NCBI RefSeq assembly: GCF_033878955.1
Contig: NZ_CP138858.1
Span: 3,995,001 to 4,059,000, forward strand
Length of the DNA stretch: 64,000 bases
Direction of reading: 5' to 3'
Source of the DNA: Coraliomargarita algicola
GTDB taxonomy: Bacteria; Verrucomicrobiota; Verrucomicrobiia; Opitutales; Coraliomargaritaceae
Below the pieces are notes generated by a model that had not been told where the DNA came from, searched no databases, and worked only from the letters and a program-made list of their open reading frames with translations. Shown here in pieces: positions 29,712 through 38,117 of the stretch. Every line of letters begins with the position of its first letter. The first letter of the stretch is position 1. A program made the position numbers and the translations under genes.

Positions 29712-31058
29712 TTACGAGCAAACGACCTTTAACACGATGTGCCCGAACTCATCGAATTCGGACCAATCAATATCTTCGACGTCCAAGCATCCCAGAGCTT
29801 TGAATTTGAGTTCCCGCTTAGTGCGAAGGTCGGTGACCGAAGCCACTTCGACTCCATTATGCGGCACTCTAAGTATTGAAGTGGAGGGCGCAGTCGTGAT
29901 GTGTAGGTAGGATATGCGCGGGTCTTTTGTGGAGACGGTTACGGAGCCAAAAGAGCCATTGTTCCACCAGCCAGGTTGGAAACCTGAGATCTCACCACCG
30001 ACGGTGTCGTAAATCGACTCACTGCCCCAGGACATGAAGCGTTGCATGGCATCCATCATCTCCTGATACGCAGGTGGCACTTCGCCTGTGATTAGGGGAC
30101 CGATGCCCATGACATAATTCCAGATGCCTCTTTGCCCAAGTGAGGAAACCATTTCTTTGACCCAGAAGTGGGGCTCCTTGGGGTAGGGGAGTGCGCTGAT
30201 CTTATCTTGAAAAGGTGCATTCCTTTGATGCCACCAGCCGTTGCAGGTTGGGATGTCTTCATTGTAGTCGCGCTTGGGAGGCAAGATATGCCCGAATTTA
30301 GGATGCGCTTTGATTAAGCCTGACGGACGGTTGTAAGGCGGATCGCATGGCCCCGTTAAGAACTCTGTCGTTCCCATGTCGGTCTCTGAGATATTATGCA
30401 GTACTTCATTGTTGATCGTCACAATCAGATGCTGGGACAGCGAGTGAATATAAGCGGGCAGTTTTAGTGTTTCAGGCATCATGCCATCCAGCCAAAAGCC
30501 GGCAATCGCATCGCCATGAAGTTGCCAAAGCTCGGTGACGACATCCTCTAGCATTTGCGCGTACGACGCCTTGTCGCGGACGCCTTCGTTCAGCCAAGGG
30601 CCTCCTTTGGAATGGATATGATGCATCGGATCTGCACCTGGTAGGTAGAGGATGACTTTGACGTCACATTTTCGTGCCTCTTGTATTAGGGCACCCACGT
30701 AATCGACTGAACTGCGGTAGACAAATGCGTCTAAAGCCGTCGGATACATAATGGCAAAGCGGTCGCAGGTATGGAACACTGTATAGATAATGTATTTGGC
30801 GCCAGTTTTTGTCGCAGTCTTTACTAAACGTTTGGCCACTTCATCGGGATCGCCAGCGTCCGCTTCCATTGCCTCAATGCTATCATAATACAAAGGCCTG
30901 TTGGATTCGTTCGCTCCAGAGTCACCATCCCCAGTGAACATGCCCCAGTGATAAAAAAGGCCGAATCGACTCGGTGCATACCATTCTGCGACGCGTTCGC
31001 TGCGTAATTTTAATTCAGGGTCTATGCTAGGCTTTGTCTGCATGTAGGAAGGTCTCAT
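29712..31058 (-). CDS. Alpha-L-fucosidase-like glycoside hydrolase (GH29)
   Basis: 448 residues, no signal peptide, so probably cytoplasmic. The start of the barrel (WYAPSRFGLFYHWGMFTGDG) and the central GFWLDGMMPETLKL are typical of GH29; Asp191 in FWLDG is the predicted nucleophile. The N-terminal His-Trp-Gly motif that binds fucose is present. GH29 enzymes release alpha-L-fucose with retention of configuration. It is convergent with the GH-A-like gene (27 bases between stops). Fucosidases are abundant in marine Verrucomicrobiota that degrade fucoidan, but a single gene cannot fix the substrate, and some family members act on other sugars. Confidence 0.85.
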   Translation of the reverse strand: MRPSYMQTKPSIDPELKLRSERVAEWYAPSRFGLFYHWGMFTGDGDSGANESNRPLYYDSIEAMEADAGDPDEVAKRLVKTATKTGAKYIIYTVFHTCDRFAIMYPTALDAFVYRSSVDYVGALIQEARKCDVKVILYLPGADPMHHIHSKGGPWLNEGVRDKASYAQMLEDVVTELWQLHGDAIAGFWLDGMMPETLKLPAYIHSLSQHLIVTINNEVLHNISETDMGTTEFLTGPCDPPYNRPSGLIKAHPKFGHILPPKRDYNEDIPTCNGWWHQRNAPFQDKISALPYPKEPHFWVKEMVSSLGQRGIWNYVMGIGPLITGEVPPAYQEMMDAMQRFMSWGSESIYDTVGGEISGFQPGWWNNGSFGSVTVSTKDPRISYLHITTAPSTSILRVPHNGVEVASVTDLRTKRELKFKALGCLDVEDIDWSEFDEFGHIVLKVVCS

Positions 31059-31113
31059 TTTTAGGGCTGAATTAGCGTATAAGTTTCTTTTTCTTTTGGG
31101 CGTTCGTTTTCGG

Positions 31114-31842
31114 CTATCGAGCTGACTTCGTTATCGCAAAACGAATATCATTGGTTGGCAGGACGGGGACCGGGAAATCTTCAATGACGGTGAGTTCTTC
31201 TTCGGGGATTTGTTCTACGTGGCCATCCCAGAACGCCGCATTCATGGCGCCAGAATGTACGCCGATGCCGACATTAGCATAATTGTTGCGTACCAGCCAA
31301 GTGTTGCCGTCGCAAATACCTATAGTCTGCGCTGGGTTTTCTATGGCGATGTTTTTGTTTGGAACATAAGTCGCGTTCCCTTCTTCGTCGCGATCTACTC
31401 TTGAAGTGTATGATGGGCCATAACGACCGTCGTAGGAGTGGTTTTTATCGACGGAATTGATGGCATACTGCATCGGGTATTTGATTCCGTTGACAGTCAT
31501 CGCAAAGGTGTTGATTTCATTCGATTCGCATTCAAATGGATTTTGTTTTTGCGTGGGGGCAGGGAGGTATTCTCCCCAAATTAAATTGTCGAACCAGTAT
31601 CCAGCGTGGACCCAGCGCAGCAGATTTCCATTGTTTTCAGTCGAGTGTTGAATCATTGCGAACTGAATTGTGCGCAAATTGGAAAGACATCGCGTCGAAT
31701 CGGATGTTTTTTTGATTTTACTAATAGTGGGAATTATGAGTGTGACCAGTATGGCTATAATACTGATCGCGGCTAATAATTCGATCAGGGTAAAGCCTTT
31801 GCGGATAGAAGCTTGGTACTTATTCACGTATATTGGGGGCAC
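31114..31842 (-). CDS. Pseudopilin-like protein with prepilin cleavage site and H-X9-DG motif
   Basis: 242 residues. The N terminus has a positively charged leader followed by the prepilin peptidase site and helix G-FTLIELLAAISIIAILVTL, with Glu at position +5 of the mature protein. Near the C terminus HSGAMNAAFWDGH fits the H-X9-DG motif of verrucomicrobial and planctomycete prepilin-like proteins, which are often found in dozens per genome. They are thought to be minor pseudopilins of a type II-like secretion system or surface glycan-handling structures. It is divergent from the LacI gene with the palindrome at 31997-32010 between them, and it precedes the fucosidase on the same strand (55 bases), suggesting one transcript. 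Confidence 0.88.
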   Translation of the reverse strand: MPPIYVNKYQASIRKGFTLIELLAAISIIAILVTLIIPTISKIKKTSDSTRCLSNLRTIQFAMIQHSTENNGNLLRWVHAGYWFDNLIWGEYLPAPTQKQNPFECESNEINTFAMTVNGIKYPMQYAINSVDKNHSYDGRYGPSYTSRVDRDEEGNATYVPNKNIAIENPAQTIGICDGNTWLVRNNYANVGIGVHSGAMNAAFWDGHVEQIPEEELTVIEDFPVPVLPTNDIRFAITKSAR

Positions 31843-31996
31843 TAGTCGGGGATGACTTACTTGGGGAATGAGTTATAAGTTTTTAGAGGCGATAGGATTC
31901 GATGCATTCAGCAATACTTGTTGGCTGAATGGCAGGAGCTTTTGAATTATGTTTAAGGTGTGACGTTATCAATTGAATTTTACTAGACTATCTGTG

Positions 31997-32010
31997 CTAA
32001 ACGCGTTTAG
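31997..32010. promoter_or_regulatory. Putative LacI-family operator (perfect 14-bp palindrome)
   Basis: CTAAACGCGTTTAG is a perfect palindrome with the central CG step typical of LacI-family operators. It lies five bases before the lacI-type ATG at 32016 and between divergent genes, so it could mediate autorepression and control of the pseudopilin-fucosidase unit. Confidence 0.75.
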
Positions 32011-32015
32011 TTTTG

Positions 32016-33053
32016 ATGCACAACATGCCTGAATTGACCATACGAGATATTGCGCAACTCGCGAAAGTATCCCCAGCTACAGTGTCGTTAGCTTTGCGTA
32101 ACAATCCTCGGATATCCGAAGGAACGAGAAAGCGAGTGCAACGAATTGCGATTGATTGTGGGTATCGAGTGAATCCGATGATTTCGTCTTTGATGTCGCA
32201 TCAACGTGCGACGCGCAAAAAGGTAACTTTCGTTGCTTCGCTTGCATTCATAACACCGACTAGGCTCGGTACTATTACCGAAGCACCCTGGGATGCACCG
32301 GCCGATATTTTTCGCAGTGCAAAAGCGCGTGCTGCGGCTTTAGGGTATGCGCTTGAGGAGATCCCGTATCGAGAAGAAGGGATTGGGCCACATCGCTTGG
32401 AGCAGATCCTGGCTAGCCGTAATATTTCTGGGTTGATCGTCCATCACCTTAGCGATCTTAGTGAATTATTGGGGATCGATTGGTCTAAGTATTCCCTCGT
32501 TTCGGCTGGTAGTGCGACGCATTCTCCCCGCTTGCATCACGTGAGCTCAGACCATTACCAGAATATGGCTTTAGCGATGGAGAAAGTTCGAAGTCTCGGT
32601 TATAGAAGACCAGGATTGTGCATACGTCCGTTTTTAGACGAAATGACATCGCATCGCTATGTGGCAGCCTATCTCTTGGCTCAGCAGCGTTTGGATTCGT
32701 GTGATCGGATTAGTCCACTGGTTTGCAGTGAATCTGATGAAGCGACTTTTTCTCATTGGATTCGTGATCATAAGCCGGATGTAGTTTTATGTGGAAATTA
32801 TCGCGTGCAGAGCTGGGTCGAGAGAGCGGGGTTTCGAGTGCCTGCGCAAGTTGGATTTGTTCATCTGGATGTGAGCCCGAGCAAGTCAGATTGTAGTGGC
32901 ATTCTTCAAAATCGAATGCTAATTGGAGCTACGGCCATAAATGTGGTTGTTGCCGAGAATTTGAGGAATGAAAGGGGGCTTTCTGAGTCCGCAATGGCGA
33001 CTTTGATTGAGGGGGATTGGGTAGAAGGTCAGACTGTGCGTAATCTGATTTGA
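32016..33053 (+). CDS. LacI-family transcriptional regulator
   Basis: 345 residues. The N-terminal helix-turn-helix reads TIRDIAQLAKVSPATVSLAL, followed by the hinge (RVQRIAIDCGYRVNP) and a periplasmic-binding-protein-like ligand domain (residues ~60-340). This is the classical LacI/GalR layout; the effector is probably a sugar from the surrounding glycan locus. Start choice: ATG 32016 is the first ATG; ATG 32025 gives the tighter MPELTIRDIA start. Palindromes CTAAACGCGTTTAG just upstream and TTAAACGCGTTTAA 56 bases downstream of the stop are strong operator candidates, with a weaker one before the SGNH esterase gene. Confidence 0.93.
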   Translation: MHNMPELTIRDIAQLAKVSPATVSLALRNNPRISEGTRKRVQRIAIDCGYRVNPMISSLMSHQRATRKKVTFVASLAFITPTRLGTITEAPWDAPADIFRSAKARAAALGYALEEIPYREEGIGPHRLEQILASRNISGLIVHHLSDLSELLGIDWSKYSLVSAGSATHSPRLHHVSSDHYQNMALAMEKVRSLGYRRPGLCIRPFLDEMTSHRYVAAYLLAQQRLDSCDRISPLVCSESDEATFSHWIRDHKPDVVLCGNYRVQSWVERAGFRVPAQVGFVHLDVSPSKSDCSGILQNRMLIGATAINVVVAENLRNERGLSESAMATLIEGDWVEGQTVRNLI

Positions 33054-33108
33054 GCATCGGTGGTGAAGTCTGTGCGAGTTCATATTTGTTATACGGATTT
33101 CGGCTGTG

Positions 33109-33122
33109 TTAAACGCGTTTAA
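33109..33122. promoter_or_regulatory. Putative LacI-family operator upstream of the PEP-CTERM gene
   Basis: TTAAACGCGTTTAA is a perfect 14-bp palindrome, identical in its inner 12 bases to the one at 31997-32010. It lies 112 bases before the next ATG. The spacing fits a promoter with a leader of roughly 100 bases. Confidence 0.75.
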
Positions 33123-33234
33123 TGTTAAAGTTGTCGTCAATTTTATGTGAAAGCTCATCAATTAGTTTTAGTAAGTTTAGGTTAATTACCTAGCTTCCTC
33201 ACGTAGCAAAATATTCACCTCCCCAATATACCAT

Positions 33235-34761
33235 ATGAATCAAAATCTCTATCCTCGTTTGATCTCTCGATCGTTGACTCGTCGTGCGACTGCTCCCCTG
33301 AACCTAGCGGTTTTATCTACAATCTTCGTTTTTACGGCAAGTAATGTGAATGCGGCTGGCCGGAGCTGGGCAAATTCCGGAAGCGACTTTAATACTGACT
33401 CTAATTGGGGGGGAGGCTCGGTGCCTACTGACGCTGATTGGGTTTCATTTAATGGGACTCCAGTGTATCAGCCCAATTTAAGTGCATCGGTTGAAACACA
33501 AAGTTTAACTTTTAACGGAGCTGGTTATGTTGTGAGTAGTTCTTCTCCTTCCTTTACGTTAAGCACTGGAGGCATTACTAGCAGTGTTGCGGGCACCACT
33601 ACTATTTCGGCACCGGTGATTTTCGACAAAGATACTGGTAATTATGGAGTCAACCAAGCTACTGGTGGGCTTCTGGATTTAAGCGGAGGAGTTTCAACTA
33701 CGGACAATGCACGGTTGGTAGAAATTAATAGCGGTGGTCAGCAGGGAACTGTGAGTTTTTCTGGCATGAATACCTATGGTGGGAACACTTGGGTCGGCGC
33801 CGGCACAATTGAGGTCTCTGTTCTCGGAAATGCGGGCGCGGCCGGCAATTACGGTACCGGAGATATTTTATTGGGACGGTCTAGTTCTACGGGGACCTTG
33901 AATTATATTGGGAGTGGCGAGACCAGCAGTAAAGTGATTGATATGGCGGGTACTGTCGGAGGTGCGAAAATTGATACCACGGGTGCCACTGGAGCATTAA
34001 TCCTAACTGCAGATATTGTACATTCCAATGTGAATTTGAAAACGCTTACGTTGACAGGGGACACCACTGGGAACGCGCTGCAGGGGGAGGTGACAGACTC
34101 AGCTTGGAACAAAGTGACTTCTGTGGTCAAAGATGGCAGTGGTGAATGGACACTCAGCGCGGCGAATACGTATTCCGGTTCGACCACAGTTGAAAATGGC
34201 AAGCTGATCGCTGCTCATGAAAATGCTTTAGGTGAGACGTATTCGTCGGGCCAGGGAGCGGATGTCATTGTGAATGGCGGTGAACTGGATTCCACAGTGG
34301 CAAATGTCAACATTGGCGGTGCTCTGACGCTAGCAGGAGGACAGTTGACAACTCGTGGTAATGACATCGGTAGCTACACGTTGGGTAACAACGAAAATTT
34401 TTCGTTCACTGACGGAACATTATCGGTGACTCTTGCTGCAGCAGGGGGCGCTTCCGATCAAATCATTGGCGGTGGCACGGGCACTTTTACCATTACTGGT
34501 GGTATTCTCGATTTGGGGGATACCGTCGTTGATTACGCGATTACCTACTCGATCTTTGCTGGGTTTGATTCGGGTTCGGTTTCTGGCTTAGACATCGTTG
34601 GTTATGATACTGATAATTGGATTGCTGCTTTGAATGCGGACGGAGGTAGTGGCGTTCTAAGTTTCTCTGCAATTCCAGAGCCAATGCATTCAAGTGCGAT
34701 CTTGGCGTTTCTTTCGCTTGCAGCGGTAAGCACCAGAAAGCGTTTCAATCGTCATCGCTAG
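33235..34761 (+). CDS. PEP-CTERM surface protein with autotransporter-type strand repeats
   Basis: 508 residues. A long signal peptide (1-41, ending NVNAAG) leads into a Gly/Ser/Thr/Asn-rich beta-helix-like body. The segment GEWTLSAANTYSGSTTVENG (near 302-321) is the autotransporter-associated beta-strand repeat, seen again in weaker form at SGMNTYGGNTWVGAGTIEV (near 179). The C terminus IPEPMHSSAILAFLSLAAVS followed by Arg/Lys-rich TRKRFNRHR is a PEP-CTERM sorting signal, so the protein is probably processed by an exosortase and displayed or released at the cell surface. There is no autotransporter barrel. An operator-like palindrome at 33109-33122 puts it in the presumed LacI regulon. Confidence 0.85.
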   Translation: MNQNLYPRLISRSLTRRATAPLNLAVLSTIFVFTASNVNAAGRSWANSGSDFNTDSNWGGGSVPTDADWVSFNGTPVYQPNLSASVETQSLTFNGAGYVVSSSSPSFTLSTGGITSSVAGTTTISAPVIFDKDTGNYGVNQATGGLLDLSGGVSTTDNARLVEINSGGQQGTVSFSGMNTYGGNTWVGAGTIEVSVLGNAGAAGNYGTGDILLGRSSSTGTLNYIGSGETSSKVIDMAGTVGGAKIDTTGATGALILTADIVHSNVNLKTLTLTGDTTGNALQGEVTDSAWNKVTSVVKDGSGEWTLSAANTYSGSTTVENGKLIAAHENALGETYSSGQGADVIVNGGELDSTVANVNIGGALTLAGGQLTTRGNDIGSYTLGNNENFSFTDGTLSVTLAAAGGASDQIIGGGTGTFTITGGILDLGDTVVDYAITYSIFAGFDSGSVSGLDIVGYDTDNWIAALNADGGSGVLSFSAIPEPMHSSAILAFLSLAAVSTRKRFNRHR

Positions 34762-34964
34762 ATCGCTGAAGATAAAATAGCAGAAAGTTTTTTCCCCCTA
34801 CGGACAGCATCGTATGATTAGATGTGCGTTCGTTGACTCTGGTAGACTGTCCACAGCGAAGTAGCACTTGTCTGTCGGAAAGGGGCCATTGTGCCCAGAT
34901 GGTTCACACTTAATACACGCTGAATCAGCAGTTTGATACCATCTGTGTATGCTATTAAAATTCA

Positions 34965-34984
34965 CGTTCATTAACGTCCATTAA
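34965..34984. repeat. Ten-base direct repeat upstream of the GH130 gene
   Basis: CGTTCATTAA at 34965-34974 is followed immediately by CGTCCATTAA at 34975-34984 and then CGGTTCAAC. The ten-base phasing places the copies on the same helix face. It lies 38 bases before the GH130 start and could bind a regulator other than the LacI protein. The rest of the 260-base gap (34762-35021) shows no gene. Confidence 0.4.
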
Positions 34985-35021
34985 CGGTTCAACTTATTTT
35001 TTAGGATAATAATCAATCGAC

Positions 35022-36023
35022 ATGCTCATTCAGAAGTATTCCGGAAATCCGATCTTACGGGCGGAACAGGTTCCATACCCAGCAGGCTGCGTTTTTAACG
35101 CAGGCGTGACTAAGCTCAATGGTGAATACCTGATGCTTTTTCGTAACGACTACGATTATATCTCAGGTGCGACCTTTGGTGGTACTAACTTAGGCTTGGC
35201 CCGTAGCTCGAATGGAGTGGATTGGATCTTCGATCCCGAACCCGCGATCACCGCAGAACAGGCACGCGAAGCATTCCGTCATAGCCATGCCGAACGCTAT
35301 GGCCTGGAGGAAATTGGGCGAATTTATGATCCCCGCATTAGTGTGATTGACGGGCTGATTTGTGTATGCACCGCAATGGACACCAAGCACGGCGTGATTG
35401 GAGCGATGCTGACTACGGAAGATTTTAAATCGTTCGAATTGATGAGCATTTCTACGCCGGATAATCGTAACATGGTGTTGTTTCCGGAGAAGATCAATGA
35501 TCACTATTACCGCTTAGAGCGTCCTTTTCCAGTGTATGGACGGGGTGGGGGAGAGGCATTCGACATTTGGTCGTCCTGTTCGCCCGATTTGAAATTCTGG
35601 GGTGATAGTAGGCTTGTCCTAGGCAGCGAAGAGGTGCCTTACTCCAATTGTAAAATTGGTCCCGCGGCGCCACCAATACGCACTCAGGCAGGTTGGTTGA
35701 CTACCATTCACGCAGTTTATAAGGATGAGAGTCGACCGCTCAAAGCCTGGGGGGATCAGGTTTGGAATAAGGCTTATTATGCAGGATTGATGCTACTGGA
35801 TATTAATGATCCACAAAAGGTGATTGGTTTAGCGCGTGAGCCTCTCCTTTCTCCCGATACTTCTTATGAAATCGACGGCTTTCGCGGAGAAGTGATTTTT
35901 CCCGGAGGCATGATTTTGGAAGACGATGGAGAGGTCAAAATATACTATGGTGCTGCAGATACCTCTGTCGCGCTTGCGACGGCGCATGTCGATAATCTGC
36001 TCGCGCTGTGTAAACCACTGTAA
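35022..36023 (+). CDS. GH130-family beta-mannoside phosphorylase-like enzyme
   Basis: 333 residues, no signal peptide, five-bladed propeller type. The opening GNPILRAEQVPYPAGCVFNAG, then FRNDYDY, YDPRISVIDG and EKINDHYYRLERP, match GH130, whose members phosphorolyse or hydrolyse beta-mannosides in the cytoplasm and release mannose-1-phosphate. The Asp in YDPR is near the expected catalytic acid. SPDLKFWGDSR and KIGPAAPPI are family-like. Followed 33 bases later by the acetylesterase and then the GH10 gene on the same strand, consistent with an operon for hemicellulose-derived oligosaccharides. Confidence 0.88.
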   Translation: MLIQKYSGNPILRAEQVPYPAGCVFNAGVTKLNGEYLMLFRNDYDYISGATFGGTNLGLARSSNGVDWIFDPEPAITAEQAREAFRHSHAERYGLEEIGRIYDPRISVIDGLICVCTAMDTKHGVIGAMLTTEDFKSFELMSISTPDNRNMVLFPEKINDHYYRLERPFPVYGRGGGEAFDIWSSCSPDLKFWGDSRLVLGSEEVPYSNCKIGPAAPPIRTQAGWLTTIHAVYKDESRPLKAWGDQVWNKAYYAGLMLLDINDPQKVIGLAREPLLSPDTSYEIDGFRGEVIFPGGMILEDDGEVKIYYGAADTSVALATAHVDNLLALCKPL

Positions 36024-36055
36024 GGGAAATTAGGATACATCTGGGATTTTTCTTT

Positions 36056-38056
36056 ATGTTATTGGAGTCACGTCGATATCCATCCGTTATTCTGCTTGTA
36101 GGTTTGCTAGTGCTTAGTGCGAAGCTTCATGCAGAGTTGAGGCTGCCCTCAATCTTCGGTTCACACATGGTCTTGCAGCAGCAAGAGAGCGTTCCCGTTT
36201 GGGGATGGGGAGATCGCGGCGAGACCGTGACGGTCTCTTTTGCAGGGCAATCGGTGGATGCCATCGTCGATGTGAATGGCCAGTGGCGAGTTGATTTAGG
36301 AATGTTGCCATCATCCGAGCAAGGTCGTCAGTTTACGGTCGTCTCCACTTCAGGGGACGAGGTGAGGTTTGAGGATGTCATTGTTGGCGATGTATGGGTC
36401 TGCTCTGGGCAGTCAAATATGGAGTGGCCTTTGAGTAAAACCGCCAATGCAGATCAAGCGATTGCGGCCGCGGATTATCCGCAGATGCGACTCTTCAAGG
36501 TACAGAAGCAGGTTGCTTATCAACCGCAGTCAGATTTGCAGGGGGAGTGGGTGGTGTGCTCGCCTGAAACCGTAAAAGGTTTTTCAGCTGTTGCCTATTA
36601 TTTTGGACGTCATCTTATGGGCGAATTGCAGCGTCCTGTTGGCTTGATTGCAAGTTGCTGGGGAGGGATTGTGGCTGAAGCCTATACGAGCGCTGAAGCT
36701 TTAGAACTTCATTTGCCCGAGTTTTCCGAAGAAATTAAAGCGCTGAAGCAGAGTCGATTAGCATCCAGAGTCGCCGCATATGAGCAAGCCATGCGCGAGT
36801 ATGAGGCTTCTTTTCCCGTGCTTTATGAGCTCGAAGACAATTTTTTAGCTGCGGCTGCATGGGTGCGACCCAATCTAGACGATTCCCATTGGGGCACGAT
36901 GTTAGTGCCAGGGAATTGGGAACAAAACTTTCCCGGTCTCGATGGTATGGTTTGGTTGCGTAAGACGGTCGATATTCCTGCATCATGGGCAGGTCAGGAT
37001 TTAATGCTGCATTTAGGTCCTGTCGATGAGGTCGACGTGACTTGGTTTAATGGTCATCGGGTCGGGATGACAGGTAATATTCAAAAGAACGAGGATCCGA
37101 ATTCTTGGTGGAAGCCACGTGAATATCATGTGGATGCAGAATTTGTAAATGTGGGGGCAAACGTGATTGCGATTAGAGCTATTGACATTGCGGGCGAAGG
37201 AGGCCTTTGGGGAGCCACTGCCGATAAGATGTACCTAGCTCCAGTCGATGCATCCGCATCGGATCGTATCTCTCTCGCAGGGGAGTGGAAGATTCAACCT
37301 CAATACGTCCTGCCCATTAAGCCCCTCGACGACCCCAGTAATCCTAGGCAGCCGACAGTTTTGTATAATCAGATGCTGGCACCTTTAATTCCGTATGCGA
37401 TGACTGGAGTGATCTGGTATCAGGGAGAATCCAATGTCGATCGCACTGCGCAGTATCATAAGCTTTTACCAACATTGATTGGAGATTGGCGGCATCGCTG
37501 GCAACGTGACTTTCCATTTCTGATTGTTCAACTAGCAAACTTCAACGCACGCAAATCTTGGCCAGTTGAAAGTGCCTGGGCGGAACTACGTGAGGCTCAG
37601 AGTATGACTGCGGCAAAGGATCCGAAGACAGGCATCGCGGTGACGATTGATATCGGTGATGCTAAAGACATTCATCCTAAGAATAAGCAAGACGTTGGGA
37701 AGCGGCTTGGTTTGGTCGCTGAAGCAATTGCATACGACCGAGACGTAGTGGCAAATGGTCCTACTTTCTCTAAGATGGAAATTGTGGGTGCTGAAGTTAT
37801 TCTGAGCTTTGATCATGCCGAAGGTGGCTTGTTTTATCATGGATCTCAGCCCGCCGGATTCGCCCTTTGTGGTGAGGATGGGAAATTCGTTTGGGCGGAT
37901 GTGCAAGTCGATGGCAATCAGGTTCGTTTGAGTGCATCACGTGTGCCTCAGCCAGTCGCAGTTCGCTACGCATGGGCGGATAATCCAGAGGCACCTTTCT
38001 ACAATCAGGCGGGACTTCCTATGGTTCCGTTTCGCACCGATGGGCCTGTTCAGTAG
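36056..38056 (+). CDS. Secreted sialate-O-acetylesterase-type SGNH protein
   Basis: 666 residues with a signal peptide (1-26, ending LHA). SGQSNMEWPL contains the nucleophile Ser120, YQGESN is the family block, and DIHPKN (538-543) supplies Asp and His. This is the SASA/CE-type esterase family, which removes acetyl groups from sialic acids or from plant polysaccharides; many bacterial members act on acetylated xylan. The two halves of the catalytic domain are split by a jelly-roll insertion (~residues 265-395, SHWGTMLVPGNWEQN through VWLRKTVDI) resembling GH2 sugar-binding domains. It lies between the GH130 and GH10 genes. Confidence 0.88.
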   Translation: MLLESRRYPSVILLVGLLVLSAKLHAELRLPSIFGSHMVLQQQESVPVWGWGDRGETVTVSFAGQSVDAIVDVNGQWRVDLGMLPSSEQGRQFTVVSTSGDEVRFEDVIVGDVWVCSGQSNMEWPLSKTANADQAIAAADYPQMRLFKVQKQVAYQPQSDLQGEWVVCSPETVKGFSAVAYYFGRHLMGELQRPVGLIASCWGGIVAEAYTSAEALELHLPEFSEEIKALKQSRLASRVAAYEQAMREYEASFPVLYELEDNFLAAAAWVRPNLDDSHWGTMLVPGNWEQNFPGLDGMVWLRKTVDIPASWAGQDLMLHLGPVDEVDVTWFNGHRVGMTGNIQKNEDPNSWWKPREYHVDAEFVNVGANVIAIRAIDIAGEGGLWGATADKMYLAPVDASASDRISLAGEWKIQPQYVLPIKPLDDPSNPRQPTVLYNQMLAPLIPYAMTGVIWYQGESNVDRTAQYHKLLPTLIGDWRHRWQRDFPFLIVQLANFNARKSWPVESAWAELREAQSMTAAKDPKTGIAVTIDIGDAKDIHPKNKQDVGKRLGLVAEAIAYDRDVVANGPTFSKMEIVGAEVILSFDHAEGGLFYHGSQPAGFALCGEDGKFVWADVQVDGNQVRLSASRVPQPVAVRYAWADNPEAPFYNQAGLPMVPFRTDGPVQ

Positions 38057-38117
38057 CGAAGACTTCAGCACACGCTTTCTACTAATTTCTATATCAATCT
38101 CAATTTTTAATAATATC

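Noticed and set aside
37932..38117. N-terminal extension of the GH10 enzyme
   Set aside because: It overlaps the end of the esterase gene and has no signal peptide or domain; ATG 38118 gives the natural start.
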